Source: Methylobacterium sp. | GTDB taxonomy: Bacteria > Pseudomonadota > Alphaproteobacteria > Rhizobiales > Beijerinckiaceae | Assembly: GCA_013823325.1 (NCBI GenBank) | Contig: PNLY01000058.1 | Coordinates: 1-35,389 of the forward strand | Direction of reading: 5' to 3' | DNA length: 35,389 bases | Part shown: one piece after another, positions 24,336 to 32,804 of the stretch | How positions within the stretch are numbered: position 1 is the first letter of the stretch | Layout of the letters: every line of letters starts with the position of its first letter | Translations under genes and position numbers: made by a program | The notes under the pieces: generated by a model | The model's database searches: none | Told to the model about the DNA's origin: nothing | Seen by the model: only the letters and a program-made list of their open reading frames with translations

Positions 24336-25111
24336 GCGTGCTTCTTCCATGGCGAGAACCAGCCGAGGCCTTCGAGCGTGCCGGCGCGCGGACGATACTC
24401 GCAGCCGACGAAGCCCGGATAGCCGAGCGAATCGAGCTGGGCGAACAGCGCCGGATAATCGGGCCGGGTGCCGTCCGGCTCGTGCCGCCCCTCGGCATTG
24501 GCGATTTGGACATGGCCGACCAGCGGGTAGAGCGCCTCCAGGCGCGCGCCGACATCGCCGTGGATCAGCTCGCAATGATACATGTCGAACTGCAGCTTGA
24601 CGTTCGGCCGGCCGGCTTCGCGGACATAGGCCGCCGCCTGGTCGAAATCATTGAGGAAATAGCCCGGCATGTCCTTGCCGTTGATCGGCTCGAGCAGCAG
24701 GTCGATGCCGTGCTCGCCCAGCGTGTCGGCGGCATAGGCGAGCGAGTCGCGATAGGCTTTTTGCGCTGCCGGATCGTTCGCGTCGGCGAGGCCCGCCATC
24801 ATGTGCAGGCGCTTGACGCCGGTCTCGTGGACATAGGCCAGGGCGGTCTCGATCCCCTTGCGGAACTCCTCCTCGCGGCCGGGAAGCGCTGCCATGCCGC
24901 GCTCGTCCTTGGTCCAGTCGCCCGGTGGCAGGTTGAACAGCGCCTGCTCGAGCTCGCCGCCGGCGAGCGCGAGGCCGACCTTCTCAGGGGTGTGCTCATA
25001 GGGGAACAGGAACTCGACCGCCTCGAATCCTGCTTCGGCTGCTGCCTTGAAGCGGTCGAGGAACTCCCATTCGTTGAACATCATCGAGAGGTTGGCGGCA
25101 AAACGCGGCAT
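24332..25111 (-). CDS. hyi: Hydroxypyruvate isomerase family protein
   Basis: 259 residues of the xylose-isomerase-like TIM-barrel fold. MPRFAANLSMMFNEWEFLDRF is the usual start. Metal and substrate residues lie in LLLEPINGKDMPGYFLN (Glu ligand), VKLQFDMYHCELIHGD (Asp, His), VGHVQIANAEGRHEPD (His, Glu) and GFVGCEYRP (Glu). Hydroxypyruvate isomerase interconverts hydroxypyruvate and tartronate semialdehyde in glyoxylate metabolism. The related OtnI acts on 2-oxo-tetronate and cannot be excluded. No glyoxylate carboligase or tartronate reductase gene is beside it. It is the first gene of a coupled set with glk and the acyltransferase. Confidence 0.88.
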   Translation of the reverse strand: MPRFAANLSMMFNEWEFLDRFKAAAEAGFEAVEFLFPYEHTPEKVGLALAGGELEQALFNLPPGDWTKDERGMAALPGREEEFRKGIETALAYVHETGVKRLHMMAGLADANDPAAQKAYRDSLAYAADTLGEHGIDLLLEPINGKDMPGYFLNDFDQAAAYVREAGRPNVKLQFDMYHCELIHGDVGARLEALYPLVGHVQIANAEGRHEPDGTRPDYPALFAQLDSLGYPGFVGCEYRPRAGTLEGLGWFSPWKKHA

Positions 25112-25206
25112 GAAGGGTCTCGTCAGTCGGATTGAGGCGGCAAGCTAGCCCGTTCGGACGGGCACGTCATCGATAACCTGTGCGGGCGGGTGCGGGTTCC
25201 GTCTCG

Positions 25207-25959
25207 TCAGCCGGCGAGCAGGCGCGGCAGGGACGACGCCAGCAGCGCGACACCGGACAGCGTCAGTAATGTCAGCACGATGCGGCGGAAGGCCTGATCG
25301 CTGATGCCGATATAGAGCTTTCCGCCGAGCAGCGAGGGGATCAGCATCGCCGGAGCGACGATGGCGAAGCCCGGCCACATCTCGCGCGTGACGTTCCCGG
25401 CCAGCACATAGCCGAGCATCGTCACCGCGAGCATGGTCAGGTTGAAGTTCTGGACGATCGAGCGCTGCGCGTCCTTGTCCACGCGGCGTAAGCTGCACCA
25501 TAGGGTCGGCAAGACGCCGGAAAAGCCGCCGAAGCCGCCCATGATGCCGCCGCCGATCCCGATCGCGCCATCGGCCAGGCGTCCGCCGAAGCGGACCGGC
25601 GGCAGATGCGGCGCGAACAGCATGATCGGGCACCAGAGCGCCAGCAGGGTGCCGAGGCCGGCCTTGAACAGATTGGGCTCGACCAGCGGCAGCAGCAGGA
25701 CGCCGACCGGGATGCCGGCAAGGCCGCCGAGCAGGAAGGGCCAGAGCTGGGCGAAATCGAAGCCGCGGCGCACGGTGACGGCCGCGATGGTCTGGCCGGT
25801 CAGCCCGCCGAACACGGCCATGACGGCGGCGAGCTTGGGATCGAGCGTCCAGGCCCAGACGGACAGGGAGACGAGGCTGAAGGCGAAGCCGGACAGGCCC
25901 TGCACGAAGCCGGCGAGCGCGGCTCCGAGGATGAGGGTCAGGATGGTGGAGGTATCCAT
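25207..25959 (-). CDS. TSUP family permease (TauE/SafE, DUF81)
   Basis: 250 residues from the ATG at 25959, about eight membrane helices. The two Gly-rich half-repeats typical of the family are visible: LAGFVQGLSGFAFSLVSL near the N-terminus and IGIGGGIMGGFGGFSGVLP in the middle. TSUP proteins export or import sulfite, sulfoacetate, taurine-derived or other organic anions. The sequence does not choose among these. A GTG start 7 codons upstream is possible. It lies on the same strand as hyi, 95 bases before it. Confidence 0.85.
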   Translation of the reverse strand: MDTSTILTLILGAALAGFVQGLSGFAFSLVSLSVWAWTLDPKLAAVMAVFGGLTGQTIAAVTVRRGFDFAQLWPFLLGGLAGIPVGVLLLPLVEPNLFKAGLGTLLALWCPIMLFAPHLPPVRFGGRLADGAIGIGGGIMGGFGGFSGVLPTLWCSLRRVDKDAQRSIVQNFNLTMLAVTMLGYVLAGNVTREMWPGFAIVAPAMLIPSLLGGKLYIGISDQAFRRIVLTLLTLSGVALLASSLPRLLAG

Positions 25960-26003
25960 GAACGGGCCTGTTCTTCGCACGCCTCGTCTTCAAGGCCCTA
26001 GTC

Positions 26004-26098
26004 GTCCCGGGCGGAGCGAAGCGCAGACCCGGGACCCATTCCGGAACGGTTCAGGAATGGATCCCGGATCGGCGCCGCTATCGCGGCTTGTCCGGGAT
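26004..26098. repeat. Dispersed hairpin repeat, copy 2
   Basis: First stem GTCCCGGG (26004-26011) with CCCGGGAC (26028-26035) around the same 16-base loop as copy 1. A middle pair CCATTCC (26036-26042)/GGAATGG (26054-26060) follows, then ATCCCGGA (26061-26068) with TCCGGGAT (26091-26098). It fills most of the 164-base gap between the TSUP and secreted-protein genes. Confidence 0.8.
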
Positions 26099-26123
26099 GA
26101 CTCGTGAGGGGTTCAGCGAGGGG

Positions 26124-27104
26124 TTATTTCTTTTCCGGCTTCGCTGGCGGATTCGGGTCCTTCGAGAAGCTGCGGAAGACCATGTCGGGCGAGGAGGTGT
26201 TGTGGCGCGAATGGGTGGTGCGGCCCATCCAGACATCGGTCGCCTTGCCGCCGGCGAAGGGCATCAGAGGCTCCTCGCGCCAGCCCTTGGCGCCGGGTTC
26301 GCGGATGGCGATGCGGGCGACGTCGTTGTTGAACTCGGTGACGTACATCGAGCGCAGCGCGGCGAAGGCCTTGCCGCCGGTGACCGGCTTGTCGAGCACG
26401 GCGTCGAGCACCATGCGATTCTCGTCGACGCTGTCGAGCTTGAGCGTGCCTGAGGAGCCGTCCTTGAAGGCGAGCTTGAAGGAGAGCGTCTTGGGATCGA
26501 ACGCGATCTCCTTGATGTTCACCACCGGCCGCGCGCCGTCCTGCTCGACCGGGCCGAATAGGAAGGAGGAACCGTAGGCGGCGGCCGAGAGCTGCTGCGG
26601 CGGCAGCGGCCGGACGCGCCAGTAGCCGTCCTGCGGATAGACGACCAGAACCTCATAGGAGCCGGTCTTGCCGAGCTTCCAGAGCTGGACGAGATGGAGG
26701 CCCTTCTCGACGCGGTCGCCGACCCGGAAGGTCGTCTCGGCCGGGCGCCAGAAGCTCTCGAAGGTGTAGCCGACGAGCCAGTACTCGATGCTCTCGTAGA
26801 AGGTGATGCGCCGCGGCGGCACCGGCGCCTTGTGGACGGGATCGCCGCTCATGTCGCAATCGGTCCAGTCGGCGTCCCAATTGTCGCGCAGCAGGCCGGC
26901 GATATAGGCCGGGTGCGCCGCCTCGATGCGGAAGCGCCGGACCTCGGGCGAGATCGCCTTGATGGTGACGTTGTCCTTCTCGGCGCAGAGCACGGGCTCC
27001 GACTCGTTCCTGACCTCCACGGCGACGTCGCCGGCGGCATGGGCCGCGAAGGCGGTCAGCAGAAGCGTCACGGAGATGGCGAGCGGGCGAACGAGAGCGA
27101 GCAT
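26124..27104 (-). CDS. Secreted protein of unknown function
   Basis: 326 residues starting at the ATG at 27104. This ATG has AAGG 6 bases upstream, while the ATG two codons earlier has that site directly against it. A signal peptide (LVRPLAISVTLLLTAFAAHAAG) cleaves after AHA. The mature protein is beta-rich with two Cys, at VLCAEKD and DCDMSGD, which might pair in the periplasm, and ends in a Pro/Lys-rich tail. I recognise no domain. Much longer upstream in-frame sequence is antisense to the gene at 27300 and is not part of it. Confidence 0.75.
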   Translation of the reverse strand: MLALVRPLAISVTLLLTAFAAHAAGDVAVEVRNESEPVLCAEKDNVTIKAISPEVRRFRIEAAHPAYIAGLLRDNWDADWTDCDMSGDPVHKAPVPPRRITFYESIEYWLVGYTFESFWRPAETTFRVGDRVEKGLHLVQLWKLGKTGSYEVLVVYPQDGYWRVRPLPPQQLSAAAYGSSFLFGPVEQDGARPVVNIKEIAFDPKTLSFKLAFKDGSSGTLKLDSVDENRMVLDAVLDKPVTGGKAFAALRSMYVTEFNNDVARIAIREPGAKGWREEPLMPFAGGKATDVWMGRTTHSRHNTSSPDMVFRSFSKDPNPPAKPEKK

Positions 27105-27299
27105 GGTCATCCTTGGTCGGTTGCGTTCCTGGCCAGCCTGGACAGCGCAAGATGAACGCAGGCTGAGCCGGGTCATAGAACCGATGCGCCTGCGAAGAAA
27201 GCGCGACACCGTGGCAGCTTCCGCAATCGACGCGGGCAAGGCCAGATTGCCGTTGCGTGAGGCGCGCCCTGCGGCCTTTGCGTGCAGGGACTGCCTTCG

Positions 27300-27689
27300 A
27301 TGCAAAGCTATCTGTTTGCCGCTGGCGTGCTGATGATCCTGATCGGCATCGCCCATTCGGTGCTCGGCGAGATTCTGATCTTCCGGCAATTGCGGGCAGG
27401 GACGATCGTGCCGCTGCTTGCGCCGGCGCCGCTGCGCGAGCGGCATCTGCGGATACTCTGGGCGAACTGGCACCTGACCTCGGTGCTCGGCTGGGGATTG
27501 GCGGCGCTGCTGATCCTGATTGCGATGTCGCCAGTTCCGTCGGCGCACGCCCTGCATGTGCGGATCATTGCGATCGCGACTCTCGCCGGTTCGCTGCTCG
27601 TGCTCTACGCGACGAGGGGCCGACACCCGGGCTGGCTGGGCCTGCTCATGGCCGCCGGCCTCGCTTGGTTGGGACAAACTGGCGTGTAA
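27300..27689 (+). CDS. Small four-helix inner membrane protein, function unknown
   Basis: 129 residues beginning MQSYLFAAGVLMILIG at 27300; AGGGA lies 9 bases upstream. Four hydrophobic segments with a short conserved-looking loop (AHSVLGEILIFRQLRAG) after the first, and WANWHLTSVLGWG before the second. I recall similar small proteins in other Proteobacteria but no assigned role. The His residues in AHSV and WHLT could bind metal or heme; this is only a possibility. Stop codon 3 bases from that of the convergent FkbM gene. The divergent gap 27105-27299 shows no clear promoter. Confidence 0.7.
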   Translation: MQSYLFAAGVLMILIGIAHSVLGEILIFRQLRAGTIVPLLAPAPLRERHLRILWANWHLTSVLGWGLAALLILIAMSPVPSAHALHVRIIAIATLAGSLLVLYATRGRHPGWLGLLMAAGLAWLGQTGV

Positions 27690-27692
27690 GTC

Positions 27693-28451
27693 TCAGCGCA
27701 ATAGGAGCGCGTAGACGTCGCCGGAGTTCGCCTCGTGCGGCAAATCGCGGAGATGGCTGCCCATCGCCTCCGCATCGACCGCTTCGGCGAAGACCAATGC
27801 CTGGCTCTCGCCCAGCGCGACATTGAAGCGATAGGGCCCGAGCGCGGCGAGGCGAGCTAGGCAGGCTTCCGCGACATCGCGCTGGATCGTGGTGAACTCG
27901 AAGGAGAGGGCGGGCGGCATCTGGCTGAGACCGGTGAGGACATGCGCCTCGAAGCCCTCGACATCGATCTTGATGAAGGCGGGCAGGCCGTGTTCGCCGA
28001 TCAACGCATCGAGCGTGGTGCAGGGCACGGTGAGCTCGCGATCCCAGACCTGCTCGCGCCAGCCATCCTGGCCATGGGCGGCATCGACGAACTCGCCCGA
28101 GAGGGTCGAGACCGTCGGATTGGCGCTGTTGATCCTCAGCGTCGCGGTGCCCTCGCTGTCGCCGCAGGCGGCCTCGACCAGCGTCACCTTGGGATCGCGG
28201 CCATGGATCAGGCGCAGCGCGCGGGCCGGGCCCGGCTGCGGTTCAAGCGCCACGACGCGGGCCCCGAGCCGGCGGAAGGAGGAGATGCGGTCGCCGACAT
28301 GGGCTCCGATGTCGAAGGCGAGATCGCCCGGCCGCAGGAAGCGGGCATAGAGCGAATCCATCGCGACCTTGCGGGCGTGGTCGCCGTGATAGACGCGCAG
28401 CGAGCGCGCCAGGCTTTTCGCCGTGCCTTTCGGGTAGGCGACCGGTTTCAT
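27693..28451 (-). CDS. FkbM family methyltransferase
   Basis: 252 residues. The SAM-binding motif is LAFDIGAHVGDRISSFRRLGARVVALEPQ (about 44-72), in which Glu binds the ribose, followed by KIDVEGFEAHVLTG, the FkbM family signature. FkbM enzymes methylate sugar or polyketide hydroxyls, among others. Its ATG overlaps the opgH stop by 4 bases (ATGA) with AAGG upstream, so it is probably made together with the glucan synthase. Modification of periplasmic glucans or their precursors is a reasonable inference, but methylation has not been shown by anything in the sequence. Confidence 0.88.
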   Translation of the reverse strand: MKPVAYPKGTAKSLARSLRVYHGDHARKVAMDSLYARFLRPGDLAFDIGAHVGDRISSFRRLGARVVALEPQPGPARALRLIHGRDPKVTLVEAACGDSEGTATLRINSANPTVSTLSGEFVDAAHGQDGWREQVWDRELTVPCTTLDALIGEHGLPAFIKIDVEGFEAHVLTGLSQMPPALSFEFTTIQRDVAEACLARLAALGPYRFNVALGESQALVFAEAVDAEAMGSHLRDLPHEANSGDVYALLLR

Positions 28452-30271
28452 CGCGCCTTGCCGCCCTGGATCGCGACGATCTCGGCCGGCGGGTCGAAAT
28501 CCTCGGGGATGCCGCAGAGGCCGCTGCGGACGAAGAAGGCGCCCAGCGCCGGCGCCGCCGTCAGCATGGCGAAGGGTATGGCGAGGATGTAGCCGGCGGT
28601 CAGGGGCAGCGACCAGATCAGCACGGTCGGCGATAGCACCATGAGCGTGCCGAAGATGTAGAGCCCGAACAGCAGATGCGGCCAGAGGCCGGCGAAGGCC
28701 GTGGCGAAGGACAGGGCGTGGGCGTCGCGCGCCTGGCCGTTCCAGCCGATCCTGGCCTGGCCGAAGGCGAGGCCGATCATGAACAGCGTCGTCCGGAAGG
28801 TCGAGACCGCGCCCTGCAGGAAGGCGAAGACGATCTCGATCAGCGAGGAGGCGACGAAGCGAGCGGTGCCGCCATAACGCTGCGTTCCGCCCTTCGTCAG
28901 CAGGATGTCGGCGAAGCCGGCGAGCTTCGGCGAGAGATACATCGCGAAGAACAGGACATAGAGGAAGGCGGCGAAGCCGGCGGGGTAATCGGCGATGGCG
29001 CGATCCTCCAGCACCTTCAGCGGCAGGAGCGCGATCATCAGCGTCCAGGCCGGCAGGCCGATGAACATCAGGATCGCCCAGGCGAGCTGGAAGCGGCTCA
29101 TCGCCTTGAGGCCGGGGATGTCCATGATCTTGAGGTACTGGAGATTGCCGAGGCACCAGCGCAGATCGCGCCGGGCGAATTCGAGCATGGTCGGCGGGTT
29201 TTCTTCCCAGCTGCCGGCCTCGACCGGCAGGACGCGGACCTCGTAGCCGGCGCGGCGCATCAGGGTCGCCTCGACCTGGTCATGGCTCATGATCGGGCCA
29301 CCGAGCGGCGGCCCGCCCGGCACGGCCGGCAGATGGCAATGGTCGCGGAAGGGCGCGATCCGCACCATGGCGTTGTGGCCCCAGAACGGACCGCACTCGC
29401 CGATCCACCAGGCCGAGCCCATGGTGTAGGGCCGCATGCCGTGGCGCATGCCGAACTGGAAGATGCGGGCAAAGGCTGACTTGCTCGGCATGCCGACGAC
29501 CAGGCTCTGCAGGATGCCGAGCTTGGGATAGGCCTGCATCATCCGGGCGAGCTTCACGATGGCGTCGCCGGACATGACGCTGTCGGCGTCGAGCGGCAGC
29601 ATCAGCTCGTAGCGATCGCCCCAGCGCTCGCAGAAATCGCGGACATTGCCGGCCTTGTAGCCGGCATTGTCGCTGCGGCGGCGATAGGTCAGTCGGCCCT
29701 GCTCGCCGATGCGGGCGGCGAAGGCGGCGGCGAGCTCTGCCTCGGCTGCGGCGACCTCTGGGTCATTGGTGTCGGAGAGGACGAAGTAGTCGAACCAGGC
29801 GCCTTCGCCGGTGGCGTCGAGGCTCTGCTTGACGATCTCGAGCCGGCGGAAGGCGCGGGCCGGGTCTTCGTTGCGCAAGGTCATCAGCACGGCGGTGCGG
29901 ATTTCGAGCGGCGTCTCTGCCTCACCCGCAGCAGCGAAGGGCGCGACCCGATCGAGCCCGTCCTCGGTGCCGTGCAGCAGCCAGAGCCCGATCGCGGCGT
30001 TCCAGAAGCCGAGCACGGTCCAGGGCGCGCCGAACAGGAAGGCGACGAAGATCGCGATGTCGGCGAGGCTCCAGCCGCCGGCCGAAAGCACATGGGCGAG
30101 GCCCCAGAGCAGGCCTGCGAGCGTCACGAGGTTCAGGCTGGCGACGAGCCAGCGCCGGGCCCGCAGGGTCGATACCGACTGCAAGCCCGCCGGCGTCAGC
30201 CTCAGGTCCTCTTGCGCCGCCGCATGGAACGTGGTCGGAGCGGGACGCTGGTTCATGGCGGTTTCCGTCAT
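28448..30271 (-). CDS. opgH: Glucan biosynthesis glucosyltransferase OpgH/MdoH
   Basis: 607 residues from the ATG at 30271 (ATG at 30256 also possible). A GT2 cytosolic domain, preceded by two membrane helices, holds LMTLRNEDPARAFRRL, the DxD in MLPLDADSVMSGD, GECGPFWGHNA and the terminal RRDLRWCLGN (QxxRW-like). Several helices follow. It would polymerise beta-1,2-linked glucose from UDP-glucose and export osmoregulated periplasmic glucans. The E. coli protein is about 847 residues; this shorter form is usual in Alphaproteobacteria. The partner opgG, normally adjacent, is not in this window. The gene divergent from it starts 41 bases away. Confidence 0.92.
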   Translation of the reverse strand: MTETAMNQRPAPTTFHAAAQEDLRLTPAGLQSVSTLRARRWLVASLNLVTLAGLLWGLAHVLSAGGWSLADIAIFVAFLFGAPWTVLGFWNAAIGLWLLHGTEDGLDRVAPFAAAGEAETPLEIRTAVLMTLRNEDPARAFRRLEIVKQSLDATGEGAWFDYFVLSDTNDPEVAAAEAELAAAFAARIGEQGRLTYRRRSDNAGYKAGNVRDFCERWGDRYELMLPLDADSVMSGDAIVKLARMMQAYPKLGILQSLVVGMPSKSAFARIFQFGMRHGMRPYTMGSAWWIGECGPFWGHNAMVRIAPFRDHCHLPAVPGGPPLGGPIMSHDQVEATLMRRAGYEVRVLPVEAGSWEENPPTMLEFARRDLRWCLGNLQYLKIMDIPGLKAMSRFQLAWAILMFIGLPAWTLMIALLPLKVLEDRAIADYPAGFAAFLYVLFFAMYLSPKLAGFADILLTKGGTQRYGGTARFVASSLIEIVFAFLQGAVSTFRTTLFMIGLAFGQARIGWNGQARDAHALSFATAFAGLWPHLLFGLYIFGTLMVLSPTVLIWSLPLTAGYILAIPFAMLTAAPALGAFFVRSGLCGIPEDFDPPAEIVAIQGGKAR

Positions 30272-30312
30272 GGGTCCATCAGGCTGGCGGGGAACGGCGC
30301 GGAGGGCGATGC

Positions 30313-31305
30313 GTGGTAAAGCCGGCAATTGCGAATGAAGCAAGCGCGCAGGCGACGGCGCTCTGGTATGCCGCCGCGCGTGAATGCGTCCTGAACACGG
30401 AAGAACTGCCGTCGCCCGGGCCGAGCGAATGCCTGGTCCGCACGCTCTGGAGCGGCATCAGCCGCGGCACCGAGCGGCTCGTCTTCGAGGGCCGCGTGCC
30501 CGAGAGCGAATATGAGCGCATGCGGGCCCCTCTCCAGCAGGGCGCGTTCCCTTATCCCGTGAAATACGGCTACTGCGCCGTCGGCATGGTGGATGCGGGG
30601 CCGGCCGAGCTGCTCGGCCGGACGGTGTTCTGCCTGCATCCGCATCAGGACCGCTTCGTCGTGCCGGCGGACCGCGTGACCCCGCTGCCGAAAGGGCTTC
30701 CCGCAAGGCGCGCCGTGCTCGCCGCGAACATGGAAACCGCGCTCAACGCGCATTGGGATGCCGGCTCCGGCCCGGCCGATCGCATCGTCGTGGTCGGCGG
30801 CGGCGTGCTCGGCCTGCTCGTGGCGTATATCGCGGCCAGGTTGCCGGGAGCGGAGGTGACGCTGGTCGATCTCGACGAGAGCCGTGCCGCGCTCGCGCAG
30901 GCGCTGGGTTGCCGCTTCGCGCTGCCTGCGGACTGCCCTGGGGATGCCGACCTTGTCTTCCATGCCAGTGCCAGCGCCGCCGGCCTCGCGACTGCGATCG
31001 GCGCGGCCGGGTTCGAAGCGCGGATCGTCGAGCTCAGCTGGTATGGCGAGGGCAGCGTCGCCGCGCCGCTCGGGGGCGCCTTCCATGCCCGGCGGCTGCA
31101 GCTCATCTCCTCGCAGGTCGGACAGGTCTCGCCGTCGCGGCGGGCGCGCTTCGACTATGCGCGCCGCATGCAGGCCGCCCTGGCGCTGCTGGCGGATGAG
31201 TGGCTCGATGCGCTGATTACCGACGAGATCGCGTTCACGGATGCGCCTGCGCGATTGCCGGCGCTGTTCGCCGGCGCAGGGCTGACCGCTGTCCTGCGCT
31301 ATTGA
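30313..31305 (+). CDS. Zinc-independent MDR dehydrogenase (BchC-like) of a pterin-like operon
   Basis: 330 residues, start GTG at 30313 with GGAGGG 6 bases before it. The fold is a medium-chain dehydrogenase. The N-terminal domain has WSGISRGTERLVF (47-59), and the Rossmann motif is VVVGGGVLGLLVAY (159-172), with Asp186 (LVDLDE) indicating NAD(H). The zinc-binding Cys after SGI is Ser50, and the usual GHE is GYC (86-88), so no catalytic zinc is expected. Similar replacement occurs in bacteriochlorophyllide dehydrogenase BchC as I know it, but there is no photosynthesis gene here. First of four genes that look like one operon, 51 bases before the PTPS-like gene. Confidence 0.85.
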   Translation: MVKPAIANEASAQATALWYAAARECVLNTEELPSPGPSECLVRTLWSGISRGTERLVFEGRVPESEYERMRAPLQQGAFPYPVKYGYCAVGMVDAGPAELLGRTVFCLHPHQDRFVVPADRVTPLPKGLPARRAVLAANMETALNAHWDAGSGPADRIVVVGGGVLGLLVAYIAARLPGAEVTLVDLDESRAALAQALGCRFALPADCPGDADLVFHASASAAGLATAIGAAGFEARIVELSWYGEGSVAAPLGGAFHARRLQLISSQVGQVSPSRRARFDYARRMQAALALLADEWLDALITDEIAFTDAPARLPALFAGAGLTAVLRY

Positions 31306-31356
31306 CGCCGCGCCCCGGCCTTCGCCAAGACTGCGCGCGCTGAAGGAGACCGCCCC

Positions 31357-31758
31357 ATGTTTTCCGTCGAAGTCCGCGATCGCATCATGATCGGCCATTC
31401 GCTGCCCGATCCGTTCTTCGGCCCGGCGCAGGCGATGCACGGCGCGACCTTCGTCGTCGACGTCGCCTTTTTCCGCGAGAACCTGACCCGCCAGAACGTC
31501 GTGGTCGACATCGGCGCGGCACTGACCGTGCTGAACGAGACGCTGAAGCCGCTGAACTACAAGAACCTCGACACGCTGCCGCAGTTCGAGGGCGTGCTGA
31601 CCACCACCGAATTCCTGTGCAAATACGTCTTCGACGCAATGGCCCTGGCTGCCCGCACCGGCAAGCTCGGCGCGGACGCGGCCGATCTCGCCAAGATCCG
31701 CGTGACGTTGCACGAGACCGACCTGGCGCGGGCGAGCTATGAGGGCGCGCTCGCGTGA
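31357..31758 (+). CDS. PTPS/QueD-fold protein lacking the catalytic triad
   Basis: 133 residues, ATG at 31357 with AAGGAGA upstream. By manual alignment with 6-pyruvoyl-tetrahydropterin synthase/QueD, zinc-ligand histidines are kept at His14 and His28 but the third is Ala30 (MHGATF for HGH). The catalytic Cys is Ala24, and the Asp-His pair is Asn67-Tyr68 (PLNYKNLD for LDHxxLN). The pterin-anchoring Glu is kept at Glu120 (LHETD). It is unlikely to be QueD or PTPS in the usual sense: it may bind a pterin-like ligand, use other chemistry or form a scaffold. Its end overlaps the glycosyltransferase by 4 bases (GTGA). Confidence 0.8.
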   Translation: MFSVEVRDRIMIGHSLPDPFFGPAQAMHGATFVVDVAFFRENLTRQNVVVDIGAALTVLNETLKPLNYKNLDTLPQFEGVLTTTEFLCKYVFDAMALAARTGKLGADAADLAKIRVTLHETDLARASYEGALA

Positions 31759-32804
31759 GCGAGATCGTCTTCGCCATTCCCGGCGATCTTTCGCTGCCGA
31801 CCGGCGGCTATGCCTATGACCGGCGGCTGCTCAGGGAATGGCGCGACATGGGCGTCGCGGCGCGGCATCTGCCGCTGCCGGGCGGCTTCCCGAATCCGAG
31901 CGAGGCGGAGCTATCCGAGACCGGGCGGGCGCTCCTGGCGCAGTCCCGTGACAGCGTGCTGCTGATCGACGGGCTCGCCTATGGCGCGTTTCCGGAGGGG
32001 ATCGCAGCCGGGCTCGCGGGACGCGTCGTCGCACTGGTGCATCATCCGCTCGGGCTGGAGACCGGGCTGACACCAGCGCAGGCGACCGAGTTCGCGAGGC
32101 GTGAGACGGCTGCCTTGCGCTATGCGGCGGCGGTCGTCGTCACCAGCGAAACGACCAAGCGGCTGCTCGTCGCCGATTTTTCTGTGCCGGCCGGGCGGAT
32201 CGTGGTGGCGGAGCCCGGCGTCGATCCGGCGGAGCGCGCTGTCGGCTCCGACGGGCAGAGTGTGGAGCTGTTGGCGGTCGGTTCGCTCGTGCCGCGCAAG
32301 GGCTATGATGTCCTGATTGCGGCGCTGCACGGGCTGGCCGACAAGCCGTGGCTCCTGACAATCGTCGGCGCCGACGATCGCGCCCCTGAGACCACGACCG
32401 CATTGAAGGCGCAGATCGCCGCCAGCGGACTGTCCGAGCGGGTCAGGCTCGCTGGCGCGCTCGCACCGGCAGAGCTCGATGCTGCCTATGCCGGTGCCGA
32501 TCTCTTCGTCATGCCCTCGCTGTTCGAGGGGTATGGCATGGTGCTGACCGAGGCGCTGGCGCGTGGCCTGCCGATCCTATGCACCACCGGCGGTGCGGCA
32601 GCGGAGACGGCGCCGGACGAGGCCGCGCTGAAGGTGCCGCCGGGCGATGTCGCGGCGTTGCGGGCCGGGCTGGCACGGTTGTTGGATGACGGGCGGGAGC
32701 GCTTGCGGCGCGCCGATGCGGCTTGGCAGGCAGCCGAGACATTGCCGCGCTGGCGCGGGACTGCGACGATTGTCGCCGATGTTTGTGCGAAGGTGGTCCC
32801 ATGA
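31755..32804 (+). CDS. GT4-family glycosyltransferase
   Basis: 349 residues, GTG start overlapping the preceding stop. The GT-B donor half has VGSLVPRKGYDVLI (Arg181/Lys182, phosphate contacts) and the E-x7-E motif in MPSLFEGYGMVLTEAL (Glu258, Glu266), both typical of GT4 retaining enzymes. The N-terminal acceptor domain begins IVFAIPGDLSLPTGGYAYDRRL. It lacks membrane segments, so it acts in the cytosol or at the membrane face. Cyanobacterial pteridine glycosyltransferases are also GT4-like, which fits the PTPS-fold neighbour, but the donor and acceptor are unknown here. It overlaps the methyltransferase by 4 bases. Confidence 0.88.
   Translation: MSEIVFAIPGDLSLPTGGYAYDRRLLREWRDMGVAARHLPLPGGFPNPSEAELSETGRALLAQSRDSVLLIDGLAYGAFPEGIAAGLAGRVVALVHHPLGLETGLTPAQATEFARRETAALRYAAAVVVTSETTKRLLVADFSVPAGRIVVAEPGVDPAERAVGSDGQSVELLAVGSLVPRKGYDVLIAALHGLADKPWLLTIVGADDRAPETTTALKAQIAASGLSERVRLAGALAPAELDAAYAGADLFVMPSLFEGYGMVLTEALARGLPILCTTGGAAAETAPDEAALKVPPGDVAALRAGLARLLDDGRERLRRADAAWQAAETLPRWRGTATIVADVCAKVVP

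Noticed and set aside
27111..27677. Upstream in-frame extension of the secreted protein
   Set aside because: Antisense to the membrane protein at 27300; the ATG at 27104 has the signal peptide and ribosome-binding site.
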